NCBI RefSeq assembly: GCF_003206615.1
Contig: NZ_PZJW01000005.1
Coordinates: 1-64,000 of the forward strand
Direction of reading: 5' to 3'
Origin: Salinicola acroporae
GTDB taxonomy: Bacteria; Pseudomonadota; Gammaproteobacteria; Pseudomonadales; Halomonadaceae
Length of the DNA stretch: 64,000 nt
The notes below the pieces were generated by a model. The model did not search any database and was not told the DNA's origin. It worked only from the letters and a program-made list of their open reading frames with translations. Shown here one piece after another: positions 18,823 through 26,683 of the stretch (positions are counted from its first letter, which is position 1; the number at the start of each line of letters is the position of its first letter). A program made the translations under genes and the position numbers.

Positions 18823-19256
18823 AACCGGCCGTGACCGATATCCAGGTGTCCGATGAAGTCCGACGAACGGCGCTGAACGTTCGCGACAACGCCTACGTGC
18901 CCTATTCCGGCCATCCGGTGGGCGCGGTGCTGATCAGCGAGAGCGGCGAGACCTACGCGGGTTGCAACGTCGAGAGCGCCAACTACAAGGGCCTCTGCGC
19001 CGAGGCCAGCGCCATCGCCGGGCTGGTTTCCAGCGGCGAGCGCGAGATACGCGAGATCTACGTCATCGGCCCCGGCGAGCACCTCTGCACGCCCTGTGGC
19101 GACTGCCGTCAGCGCATTCGCGAATTCGCCACGCCGGAGACCCGGATCGTGGTCCTCGACGGCGAGGGCCGCCCGCTCAAGCGCTACACCATGGACGAAC
19201 TGCTGCCCGACTCCTTCGGTCCGGAAAACCTGGACAAGACCTCAGGGATGCGCTGA
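18819..19256 (+). CDS. cdd: Cytidine deaminase (short tetrameric type)
   Basis: A 145-residue zinc deaminase converting (deoxy)cytidine to (deoxy)uridine, the form taken by pyrimidine phosphorylases. Motifs are [18 protein letters not shown], with the Cys-Ala-Glu catalytic set, and TPCGDCRQ, with two zinc cysteines. The size fits the tetrameric B. subtilis-like class, not the about 294-residue dimeric E. coli enzyme. The ATGA overlap with deoD marks it as the last gene of the operon; GNAT starts 3 nt later. It completes the pathway by feeding cytidine into it. Confidence 0.92.
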   Translation: MKPAVTDIQVSDEVRRTALNVRDNAYVPYSGHPVGAVLISESGETYAGCNVESANYKGLCAEASAIAGLVSSGEREIREIYVIGPGEHLCTPCGDCRQRIREFATPETRIVVLDGEGRPLKRYTMDELLPDSFGPENLDKTSGMR

Positions 19257-19259
19257 GCG

Positions 19260-19757
19260 ATGTGCGACGAGCTCGCCTTTCGCGTGGCAGCGCCCGACGA
19301 CCTGCCGACGCTCTGGTCGATTCGTAACCGGGCGGCAAGGGTTCAGTGCGCGAGGCACTACCCGCCCGCCGCATTGGAGACCTGGCTCGCGGCCGCACCG
19401 AGCGACGGCTTCCGACACTTTCTCCAACAGGGTCACGCGATCGTGGCGGAACGGAGGCGGAACATCGTTGGCTACACCGTCGTCGACGTCGGCGAACGGG
19501 AGCTGGAGGCGCTGTTCGTCGCGCCGAACCATTTCCGGCGCGGTTGTGGTTCGCAGTTGCTGGCACGAGCCGAGGAGTTGGCCAGCCAGGAAGGCATCGT
19601 CACCTTGACGCTCTCCGCCGCGCTCAACGCCATCGACTTCTATCTCGCCCACGGTTACGAACTGGTCACCATCGATGACCACGCTCATCGCAGCGGGGTG
19701 AGGTTGGCGCGCGGCATGATGCATAAGTCGCTCAAGATCTCACGCCGATCGTCCTGA
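19260..19757 (+). CDS. GNAT-family N-acetyltransferase
   Basis: A 165-residue acetyl-CoA-dependent acyltransferase domain. The coenzyme-A-binding motif A is VAPNHFRRGCGSQLLARAEE, giving the R-x-x-G-x-G/A pyrophosphate loop. The C-terminal NAIDFYLAHGYELV is the usual beta-hairpin after motif B. The substrate cannot be read. It starts 3 nt after the cdd stop and probably rides on the deo transcript, but nothing ties it to nucleosides. Its last 26 bp overlap the convergent FGE gene. Confidence 0.8.
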   Translation: MCDELAFRVAAPDDLPTLWSIRNRAARVQCARHYPPAALETWLAAAPSDGFRHFLQQGHAIVAERRRNIVGYTVVDVGERELEALFVAPNHFRRGCGSQLLARAEELASQEGIVTLTLSAALNAIDFYLAHGYELVTIDDHAHRSGVRLARGMMHKSLKISRRSS

Positions 19758-20694
19758 ACCCGATATTGCTGCTCGAAGCTGCCGGTGTGTTCGAGGTACG
19801 CGCCGCGTTCCGGTAGCGATTGCAGTACGAGTCGTGGCAAAGAAACGAGCCGCCTCGCATCACGCGGCGCGCGACGTCGGGTGGTCCCGGCGGGTTGCTC
19901 AACGGCGAGCGCGCGTAGTACTCGGGATCGAAGCCATCGCCGCACCACTCCCAGACATTGCCGACCGTCTGATACAGGCCGTAACCATTGGGCGCGAAGG
20001 CCTCGACCGGCGCGGTGAAGCGCCAGCCATCCTCGATGAGATTGGTGTGGGGGAAGTCGCCTTGCCAGATGTTGCAGCGCCATGCCCCGCAGTCGTCCGT
20101 CACGTCGTCACCCCAGGGATAGCGGCATCCCGCCAGTCCGCCACGCGAGGCGTACTCCCATTGTGCTTCACTGGGCAACCAGCGCCCCGCCCATTGACAG
20201 TACGCCACGGCATCGCGCCAACTGACGTGAACGACCGGATGATCCAGCAGGTCATCCACCGTCGACAACGCCCCGCCCGGGGCGCGCCAATACGCACCCC
20301 GTACCGCGACCCACCACGCCATGCCGTCAAGGGAGTCGAGCACGTCCTCCGTCGGTGCCTGGACCTGATGGCGAAACACCGCCGAGACTCTCCACCGCTC
20401 GGCCTCCGTGCGATATCCCGTGGCGTCGACGAAACGCGCGAAATCGCGGTTGGTAACGGTGGTCGCATCGATGACGAACGCGTCGAGATAGACCGCATGC
20501 GTCAGGTGTTCGCCATCGCGACGGTTGGCGATGTCGGTACCTTCCCCCATGACGAACGAACCGGCGGGAACGGCCACCTGCTCGATCGGATGGCTACCGG
20601 CTCCCGCCAGTCGACGCGAAAGCCCGTCGGCCCCGGCCTCCGGGTTCTTGCGCGCCGACGTCGGGGTACAGCAGGCACGACCGTTCGATACCAT
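19732..20694 (-). CDS. Formylglycine-generating enzyme (sulfatase maturase)
   Basis: About 320 residues of the SUMF1/FGE family, which oxidises a Cys in CxPxR motifs of sulfatases to formylglycine using copper and oxygen. The C-terminal GGSFLCHDSYCNRYRNAAR contains the Cys pair (C-x4-C) that binds copper in true FGEs and matches the human enzyme closely, so this is not one of the many FGE-like proteins lacking the pair. VPAGSFVMG begins the fold, and NVWEWCGDGF is conserved. The N-terminus ACCTPTSARK resembles other bacterial FGE starts. I chose ATG 20694, 14 nt after the sulfatase stop; ATGs at 20730 and 20763 remain possible. It is downstream of its evident client sulfatase. Confidence 0.88.
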   Translation of the reverse strand: MVSNGRACCTPTSARKNPEAGADGLSRRLAGAGSHPIEQVAVPAGSFVMGEGTDIANRRDGEHLTHAVYLDAFVIDATTVTNRDFARFVDATGYRTEAERWRVSAVFRHQVQAPTEDVLDSLDGMAWWVAVRGAYWRAPGGALSTVDDLLDHPVVHVSWRDAVAYCQWAGRWLPSEAQWEYASRGGLAGCRYPWGDDVTDDCGAWRCNIWQGDFPHTNLIEDGWRFTAPVEAFAPNGYGLYQTVGNVWEWCGDGFDPEYYARSPLSNPPGPPDVARRVMRGGSFLCHDSYCNRYRNAARTSNTPAASSSNIGFRTIGVRS

Positions 20695-20708
20695 TCGAAA
20701 CGCCCCAT

Positions 20709-22145
20709 TCAGCGCCAAGGCGCCGCCCATGTCGACGTATGGGTCGCGCTTTCGGCCCGCCAACGTGCGATCACCTGCTGAAGGTGATCGCGCAGCGCTC
20801 GGCAGGAGGGGTCATCCCAGCGGTTGTCGAGCTCGTCGGGATCGCTTTCCAGGTCGAAGAGCTGCCCCTCGTCACTGTCGACGAAGGTCACCAGCTTCCA
20901 GCGATCGTCACGCACCATGGTCATCAACTCGGTGTCGGTCAGGATGAAATCGCGGGCGTGCTCGGCGAAGACGTGCTCGCGACCCGCCCACGCCTTGCCC
21001 TGCAGTGCCGGCAAAAGTGACTGCGCTTCCATCCAGACCGGCGGTTCGACACCCGCCAACTCGAGAACGGTCGGCCCCAGATCCATGAGCGAAGTCAAAC
21101 CTTCGATGCGCTGGTTCCCTCGCACGAACTTCGGCCCCCAGACGATCGCGGGGACATGCACACTCGCCTCGTACATATTCCATTTCTGGCTATGACCGTG
21201 GTCGTTGAGGCAATCGCCATGATCCGAGGTGAACACGATGATGGTGTCCTCGAGGACGCCCCGCCGCTCCAAGGCGTCGAGCAGCCGCCCGACTTGCGCA
21301 TCGATCATCGTCACGTTGGCATGATAGTGGCGCCGCTGGCGGACCATCTGCTCGGGGGTCGGATGCTCCAGATGCTTGACCGCATCATGATCGTTGTCGA
21401 GATGGTTCCGGCGCAGCGCCCTGAGCGGCGCCGGCTGACTGGCGATGTCGTCCGCGCCGCCGACCGGCATCGGCACGTCACGCGTCTCGAACGGTCGGAG
21501 GTATTCAGGCGTGGGATCGTAGGGGGGGTGCGGTCCGGGAAACCCAATCTGCAGAAAGAACGGCTCGTCACCGGGGTAACGCTCGAGCCACATGGCCGCG
21601 AAGTCACCGACGAAGTTGTCGGCATGCAGCTCGGCGGGCGCCTCCCAGACGAAAGCTCCCAGGCGATCGTCATAGTCGGCGCGGTGACGGTAGGTCACCC
21701 GGCTCGGCTTGTCGACGCCCCGGGCCCACAACGCCTTGTCCCACTGGTCGAGGAAGAACGGCAGGTTGGGATGGTCGCGATCCTTGTTCTCGACCACGTG
21801 GCGCTCGTGGAAGCCGAGCGGCGTCTCGTACGGGAAGGTATGCATCTTCCCGATGTTGGCGCAGCGGTAGCCAGCCTGCGCCAGTTGTTCGACCCACGAA
21901 TGCCGCCACGGCTCGTCGTTTCGGAACACACCGGTGCTGTGCGGATAGAGGCCCATGAACAGACTGGCTCGTGACGGTGCGCAGGATGGCGCCGTGACGT
22001 AGGTTCTCGCGAAGGTAGTGCCCTCCTGGACCAGCCGATCAAGATTCGGAGTGATCGCGTGCTCATGTCCCAGTGCGTGGATCGTGTCGAATCGCTGCTG
22101 GTCCGTGATCACGAACATGATATTGGGAACTTTCCTCTCTGACAT
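20709..22145 (-). CDS. Formylglycine-dependent sulfatase
   Basis: A 478-residue sulfatase that hydrolyses a sulfate ester. The maturation motif CAPSR lies at residues 55-59 (Cys55 becomes formylglycine). ITDQQRFD near the N-terminus supplies a metal aspartate, KMHTFPYETPLGFHERHV a catalytic region, and IIVFTSDHGDCLNDHG the second metal site. No signal peptide is seen, so it is probably cytoplasmic and acts on imported substrate. The start at 22145 follows AAGGAG by 8 nt; two upstream ATGs are unsupported. It lies 32 nt after the MHS carrier and just before FGE, forming one unit. The substrate is unknown; choline sulfatase is possible but not shown. Confidence 0.88.
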   Translation of the reverse strand: MSERKVPNIMFVITDQQRFDTIHALGHEHAITPNLDRLVQEGTTFARTYVTAPSCAPSRASLFMGLYPHSTGVFRNDEPWRHSWVEQLAQAGYRCANIGKMHTFPYETPLGFHERHVVENKDRDHPNLPFFLDQWDKALWARGVDKPSRVTYRHRADYDDRLGAFVWEAPAELHADNFVGDFAAMWLERYPGDEPFFLQIGFPGPHPPYDPTPEYLRPFETRDVPMPVGGADDIASQPAPLRALRRNHLDNDHDAVKHLEHPTPEQMVRQRRHYHANVTMIDAQVGRLLDALERRGVLEDTIIVFTSDHGDCLNDHGHSQKWNMYEASVHVPAIVWGPKFVRGNQRIEGLTSLMDLGPTVLELAGVEPPVWMEAQSLLPALQGKAWAGREHVFAEHARDFILTDTELMTMVRDDRWKLVTFVDSDEGQLFDLESDPDELDNRWDDPSCRALRDHLQQVIARWRAESATHTSTWAAPWR

Positions 22146-22177
22146 GGACGCGGCTCCTTGCTCCATTGATGGCGATT

Positions 22178-23479
22178 TCACAGCTCGCTGCGATAGGTTT
22201 CGGTGATCGCGATGACGCAGGCGAGGCTGACCAATGTCATGGCAAACAGATAGAGCGCCGGCCCCCAGTAACTACCGGCGAAGGCACTGGCCAGCGCGGC
22301 GGCGATCAACGGCGTCGGTGCACCGCCCAACAGCGCCGAGCCCTGATAGATCATGCCGAGCGAGGTGTAGCGTACGCGCGTCGAGAACATCTCGGCGAAG
22401 AAGGTGCCCTGAATGGTGAACATCAGCCCAGTGCCCACCGCCTGCACCACGATGATGGTCGGCCAGACGACCCAGGCCTCTCCGGTGGACAGCAGGGGAA
22501 AATAGGCCAGCCCCCCGATGGCGCAGACGACGATGCCCGCCATGTAGACCGGACGGCGCCCCACCCGGTCGGAGAACATGCCGATCAGCGGTGTCAGGAA
22601 GACCTGTACCGCGGCGGACATGACGAAACCGGTCAGCATCATCTGCTGCGACAATCCCAGCGTCGACGTGGCGTAGGCGATACCGAACACGTTGATGACG
22701 TTGAAGGTCACCGCATCGGCCATGCGCGCGCCGAGTCCGAGCAACAGATGGCCCGGTTGCTCGCGAAGCAGGCTCATCAACGGGATGTGACGCGCGGGCT
22801 CTTGTGTCTTTCGCTTGCGGAAGACTTCCGTCTCTGGCAGCGAACTGCGAAGGAACAGTGCGAAGACGAGAAAGACACCGCTCAGCAGAAACGGAATCCG
22901 CCAGCCCCACGCCAGAAAGCTCGACTCCGGCAACAGTTGGACCAGGGAGAAGACCCCGGTAGAGACCAGCAGCCCCATCGGCGTACCCAACTGGTGAAAG
23001 CTGCCCATCAGCCCGCGCTTTCGGCTCGGCGCGTTCTCCAGCGCAACCAGCGCACCGCCGCCGAACTCACCGCCTATTCCCAGCCCCTGCACGATACGAA
23101 GGGTAATCAGCGCCGCGGGCGCCCACCAGCCGATCGATTCGTAAGTCGGCACGAGCCCCATCAACAGCGTGCATACGCCCATGATGAGAACGGTGATGAT
23201 CAGCATCGTCTTGCGACCGTGCCGGTCTCCGAAGTGGCCGAACAGCAACGCACCAATGGGGCGGGCGATGAAACCGGCGGCGAAGGCGCCGAACGAGGCC
23301 ATCAGGCTGACGGAAGCGTCGGCATCGGCGAAGAACAGTTGCGGAAACACCAGCGCCGAGGCGATGCCGTAGAGATAGAAGTCATACCATTCGATGAAGG
23401 CACCGCTGAACGCAGCAAATGCCGCCTTCCTGGATTTGCCCTCTGACCGCGTGGGGTCCTGCAGATCATCGACGCTCAT
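22178..23479 (-). CDS. MHS-family MFS transporter
   Basis: A 433-residue 12-helix carrier of the metabolite:H+ symporter family (ProP, KgtP, ShiA type). Typical features are SGAFIEWYDFYLYGIASAL in helix 1, RPIGALLFGHFGDRHGRKTML, and RIVQGLGIGGEFGGGALVA. The start has GAGAGG upstream. First gene of the carrier-sulfatase-FGE unit, so uptake of the sulfated substrate, or another small organic acid or zwitterion from the same pathway, is the natural inference. It lacks the long C-terminal coiled coil of ProP, so osmosensing is unlikely. It is divergent from the SorC-type regulator. Confidence 0.85.
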   Translation of the reverse strand: MSVDDLQDPTRSEGKSRKAAFAAFSGAFIEWYDFYLYGIASALVFPQLFFADADASVSLMASFGAFAAGFIARPIGALLFGHFGDRHGRKTMLIITVLIMGVCTLLMGLVPTYESIGWWAPAALITLRIVQGLGIGGEFGGGALVALENAPSRKRGLMGSFHQLGTPMGLLVSTGVFSLVQLLPESSFLAWGWRIPFLLSGVFLVFALFLRSSLPETEVFRKRKTQEPARHIPLMSLLREQPGHLLLGLGARMADAVTFNVINVFGIAYATSTLGLSQQMMLTGFVMSAAVQVFLTPLIGMFSDRVGRRPVYMAGIVVCAIGGLAYFPLLSTGEAWVVWPTIIVVQAVGTGLMFTIQGTFFAEMFSTRVRYTSLGMIYQGSALLGGAPTPLIAAALASAFAGSYWGPALYLFAMTLVSLACVIAITETYRSEL

Positions 23480-23686
23480 GACATTCCTCTCGTTTGGCGA
23501 ACCCCGTCAGGAGGCAGCGGGCCCATGACCCAAGTTGTCGTTGGTGATCCAGTCACGATGAGACGGCGCATGCCAATGCTCTTATGAGCGCCATGAGTCT
23601 CAAACGAGCAAGAGCGTATGCTGGTACTATCGCCCGGGGCAAGTTTTCGACCGACGACTACAACTAAGGATGTAGAGGGAGGCTTT
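23480..23686. promoter_or_regulatory. Divergent control region of the sulfatase unit
   Basis: This 207-bp region lies between the MHS carrier and the SorC-type regulator. CTCGTTTG at 23489-23496 is mirrored by CAAACGAG at 23601-23608, and ATGAG occurs twice in tandem at 23584-23597. These could be regulator sites bridging the two promoters, but the repeats are short. Confidence 0.3.
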
Positions 23687-24673
23687 ATGACGGATGCCAG
23701 CAAAACTCGGCCACAAAGGGCTTCTGTCGGCGAGGATCAGATATTTGAGATGGTTCGTCGTTATTTCCTGGAGGACGAATCCAAGAGCGATCTGGCGCGT
23801 CACTTCGGTATCAGCCGTTTTCAGGTCGCGCGACTGTTGAAGGAGGCCCGGGAAACGGGATTGGTCATGATCAGCATTCGCCATCCCGCGCAACTGTCAC
23901 CGGAGATGGGCTTGGACGTGGCCGCGGCCTTGGGAATCGAACACGCCATCGTGGTGGACCGCATACCTGGCAGCGACCAATCCACCATCGAAGCCGTCGC
24001 CCACCGCCTTGCCATAGTGCTCGACGACGAGATCAAACCCGGCCAGACCGTCGGCATGACCTGGAGCCGTGTGATCGAGTCGATGGCACGCCAGATTCGC
24101 CAGTTGCCCACCTGCGAGGTCGTGCAGCTCGCCGGAGCCATCCACCTCACCGGCAACCGACTCGGATCGGTCGAGACCATCCGCATCATCGCAGAAGCCG
24201 CCAATGGCACGGCATACCCCATCTATGCCCCCCTGGTACTGCAGGAGGCCGAAACAGCGAGGGCGTTGGCGCGCCAACCCGATATCGCCCGCTCGTTGGC
24301 CCGAATCGAGGAGTTGGATATCGCGGTCGTATCAGTCGGTGCCTGGCGCCCCTCCGGCTCGGCGCTCTACAACATGCTGACAGCGAGCGAGGCCGAGGAG
24401 ATAGCCGACAAAGGCGCCTGCGGCGAAATCAGTGGTCGACTCTTCGATCAGCATGGACAGGCCATAGAAAGCGAGCTGGACCGTCGCGTTCTCGGTATCT
24501 CAGTGGACCAATTACGCAGGGTTCCCCGGGTCATCGGTACCGGTGCCGGTGCTTATCGAGCCCAGGCAACGATCGCCGCTGCCAAGGCTGGGCTGTTCAA
24601 TACCCTCATCGTCGACCGCAGTCTGGCCCAGGCCATTCTCGACCTTACCGGGTCGTTCACCGCCAACGCATGA
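23687..24673 (+). CDS. SorC/DeoR-like sugar-binding transcriptional regulator
   Basis: A 328-residue regulator. The N-terminal helix-turn-helix contains KSDLARHFGISRFQVARLLKEARE, and the long C-terminal effector domain of the SorC/sugar-binding family starts near residue 60. Elements such as VGMTWSRVIESMA and YAPLVLQ fit the phosphosugar-isomerase-like fold. The ATG at 23687, 5 nt after GGGAGG, is preferred to an ATG at 23618. These proteins usually bind a phosphorylated sugar or polyol. Divergent from the carrier-sulfatase-FGE genes, it probably controls them, which hints that the sulfated substrate carries a sugar or polyol part. That last step is inference. Confidence 0.85.
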   Translation: MTDASKTRPQRASVGEDQIFEMVRRYFLEDESKSDLARHFGISRFQVARLLKEARETGLVMISIRHPAQLSPEMGLDVAAALGIEHAIVVDRIPGSDQSTIEAVAHRLAIVLDDEIKPGQTVGMTWSRVIESMARQIRQLPTCEVVQLAGAIHLTGNRLGSVETIRIIAEAANGTAYPIYAPLVLQEAETARALARQPDIARSLARIEELDIAVVSVGAWRPSGSALYNMLTASEAEEIADKGACGEISGRLFDQHGQAIESELDRRVLGISVDQLRRVPRVIGTGAGAYRAQATIAAAKAGLFNTLIVDRSLAQAILDLTGSFTANA

Positions 24674-24821
24674 GCAGCTCGATATATCGACTTGCAGCAC
24701 TGGCCTATGCTTCAGCGGAACCTATCGGCGTGGCGCAACGGTGAAGACTCTTCGTCGAGTTTGGGTATACTCGGAATCCAACCAATGACGACAACAACCC
24801 TTTCTCCGCTTGGATTCATCG

Positions 24822-25841
24822 ATGGCCCCAGCGCGCTTTTCCGCTTTCGAGCTTCTGCTGCTGAAAAGTCGTTACCCTCCGGATACCGCGGCCCTGCTGC
24901 TGTTGACGTGGGTCTACGTCAACAAGCGCGCCGTGCTTGCCGAGGACCGGCGCTATCTCGAAGTGCTGGCCAACGGCTATCGCCATTCCCGGGATCTCGA
25001 CACGTTGCTGGCGATCGCCAGAGCCGACCTCAAGGCCATCCAACTGGCCGCCGAGGTGGTGTTACGCGAACGCGTCGATGAACAGTCGCATCCCTTCCTG
25101 CGGCGCGCGATCGGGCTGGCCACGAGCGAGGGCGATCTCAGCCCGCGCAATCACCACATCCTGCGCTTTCTCTCCGATCTTTCAGGCGTGACGCCGGCTG
25201 CTTTTGCACGGCTGTTCCGCGAGGTGGCCGGCCGCGCTCTGACGCCTCCCAGCGACCCCAGCCGACAGGCGTATTGGCAGCAGCAAGAGCAAGCCGAGCC
25301 GGCAACCGAGGCAGACACCGACACCACGGCTCCCTCCCCACGCAGGACTCAGCGTTGGCTAGGCTGGCGAGCCCGAATCCTGTCCGCGCATGCGCGGCGA
25401 CGGGAGAATCGCCTTGAGCGTGACCGCCTGCGCCAGCAGGCACGTCAACGAGCGGAGCGGCGGCGCCAGGAAGAAGAACGCCTGCAACGGGCACGCCAGG
25501 CCGAGGCCCAGCGCCAGGAAGAGGAGCGCCAGGCCGACGCCCAGCGCCGGGAGCGAGCGCGTCAGGAAGAAGCCTCACGTCAAGAACAGCAGCGACGACA
25601 ACGCCAGTGGCAGCAGGCGGCCGACATCCCCCAACCCCACTACCGAATCCGGCTGGCCTTGCAGGTCCTGGAACTCGACGAGCATGCCTCCTCGACCGAT
25701 ATCAAACGCGCCTACCGCCGCCTGGCACAGCGCCATCATCCCGATCGCTTCCACGGCCAGGGCGACTTGCGAATATCCCTGGCTTCGCAGCGTTTCCAGC
25801 GGATCAAGAACGCCTACGACCTGTTGATGCAACATGCGTGA
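24822..25841 (+). CDS. J-domain protein with long charged coiled coil
   Basis: About 339 residues. The C-terminal 70 form a J domain: LQVLELDEHASSTDIKRAYR, then HHPDRFHG with the HPD motif that stimulates DnaK ATPase. The middle (about 185-265) is an unbroken Arg/Gln/Glu-rich coiled coil. The N-terminal 130 residues are helical and lack a motif I recognise. An in-frame TTG four codons earlier (24810) is possible. J domain at the C-terminus, with no G/F or zinc-finger region, makes it a type III co-chaperone that probably directs DnaK to a specific partner. It overlaps the next gene by 8 nt. Confidence 0.8.
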   Translation: MAPARFSAFELLLLKSRYPPDTAALLLLTWVYVNKRAVLAEDRRYLEVLANGYRHSRDLDTLLAIARADLKAIQLAAEVVLRERVDEQSHPFLRRAIGLATSEGDLSPRNHHILRFLSDLSGVTPAAFARLFREVAGRALTPPSDPSRQAYWQQQEQAEPATEADTDTTAPSPRRTQRWLGWRARILSAHARRRENRLERDRLRQQARQRAERRRQEEERLQRARQAEAQRQEEERQADAQRRERARQEEASRQEQQRRQRQWQQAADIPQPHYRIRLALQVLELDEHASSTDIKRAYRRLAQRHHPDRFHGQGDLRISLASQRFQRIKNAYDLLMQHA

Positions 25842-26241
25842 TCTCTATCGCCGACTCGGCATCGCCAAGGACGCAACGCCCAGAGCCATCGTCAGGGCTG
25901 CAGAACGCTGCAACAATCGGACGCTGAAGGCCGATGCGCTGAGCGCTCTCGGCGACGCGGCGCATCGCGAAGCCTATGACGACCTGCATGCACTGCTGGA
26001 CGACCTCGGCAGGCTGCGGGCGGGTCTGGGCATGACCCATGCCCCCCACTGGCAAGGGGACACCGCCAACGATTTTTCCTCGTCCCCCGAACGCATCGTG
26101 ATTCGCCAGGAACTGCTGACGCAACAGCTGCAGATCGCACTCAGCCGCCATCAGACGCGCTGGCGACGCTGGTCCTGGCTTGCCCTGGCCGTACTGATCG
26201 GATGGCTCGCCGCTTATGGCATCGGCCGCTGGCTGAGTTAG
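25834..26241 (+). CDS. Degenerate J-like protein with C-terminal membrane helix
   Basis: A 135-residue protein of no named family. Its start, MRDLYRRLGIAKDATPRAIV, resembles helices I-II of a J domain. ALGDAAHREAYDDL resembles the end of one (compare ..R..YD). The HPD tripeptide between them is absent. The C-terminus RWSWLALAVLIGWLAAYGIG is a single hydrophobic anchor, with a basic flank (RTRWRR-like, seen as QTRWRRW) on the presumed cytoplasmic side. It begins inside the last codons of the upstream J-domain gene (8-nt overlap), so the two are produced together. It may anchor or modulate its partner; that is inference. Confidence 0.65.
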   Translation: MRDLYRRLGIAKDATPRAIVRAAERCNNRTLKADALSALGDAAHREAYDDLHALLDDLGRLRAGLGMTHAPHWQGDTANDFSSSPERIVIRQELLTQQLQIALSRHQTRWRRWSWLALAVLIGWLAAYGIGRWLS

Positions 26242-26287
26242 CACAACGCCGATCTGGCACTTCCGCTCGAACGTATGACGGACATCA

Positions 26288-26494
26288 TCAGCGCAACGGC
26301 TCGAGTAGCGAACTCAAGCCGTTGTGATCGATCTCGTGCATCAACGCCAGCAGACGCCCGATCTCCCCGTCGGGAAAGCCTTCCCGGGCGAACCAGTTCA
26401 GGTATGGGCCAGGCAGGTCGGCGATCAGCCACCCCTCGTACTTGCCGAAAGGCATCTTGCGGGTGACCAGTCTGGTGAGGTCTTCAGGCTCCAT
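26288..26494 (-). CDS. DUF3820-like small protein
   Basis: A 68-residue protein. The core MPFGKYEGWLIADLPGPYLNW and the following FPDGEIGRLLALMHEI match the DUF3820 family (sometimes called quorum-sensing-regulated virulence factor) from memory. The start at 26494 has AAGGAG 5 nt upstream. An earlier in-frame start at 26605 would add a stretch unlike the family. Function is unknown. It converges on the J-like gene with 46 bp between. Confidence 0.7.
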   Translation of the reverse strand: MEPEDLTRLVTRKMPFGKYEGWLIADLPGPYLNWFAREGFPDGEIGRLLALMHEIDHNGLSSLLEPLR

Positions 26495-26683
26495 TGCGTC
26501 TCCTTCGTCGATTCCCGGCCGCATTCTACAGGGTTCGATGACAGTCGCCGCCACCACCCCATGAGCCAGAGGCATACCGTCATTCCCAGCGGCCGCTTGC
26601 TCCACCGGACAGTAAAGGCGTTAGGTTATAGCGCCATAAGCACGGCGCCTCGACGCCTACGACAATCATAACGGGAGACGGGT

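Noticed and set aside
22166-23446. Plus-strand frame of 426 codons opposite the MHS carrier
   Set aside because: Antisense shadow of membrane helices with biased composition; the minus strand carries all MFS motifs.
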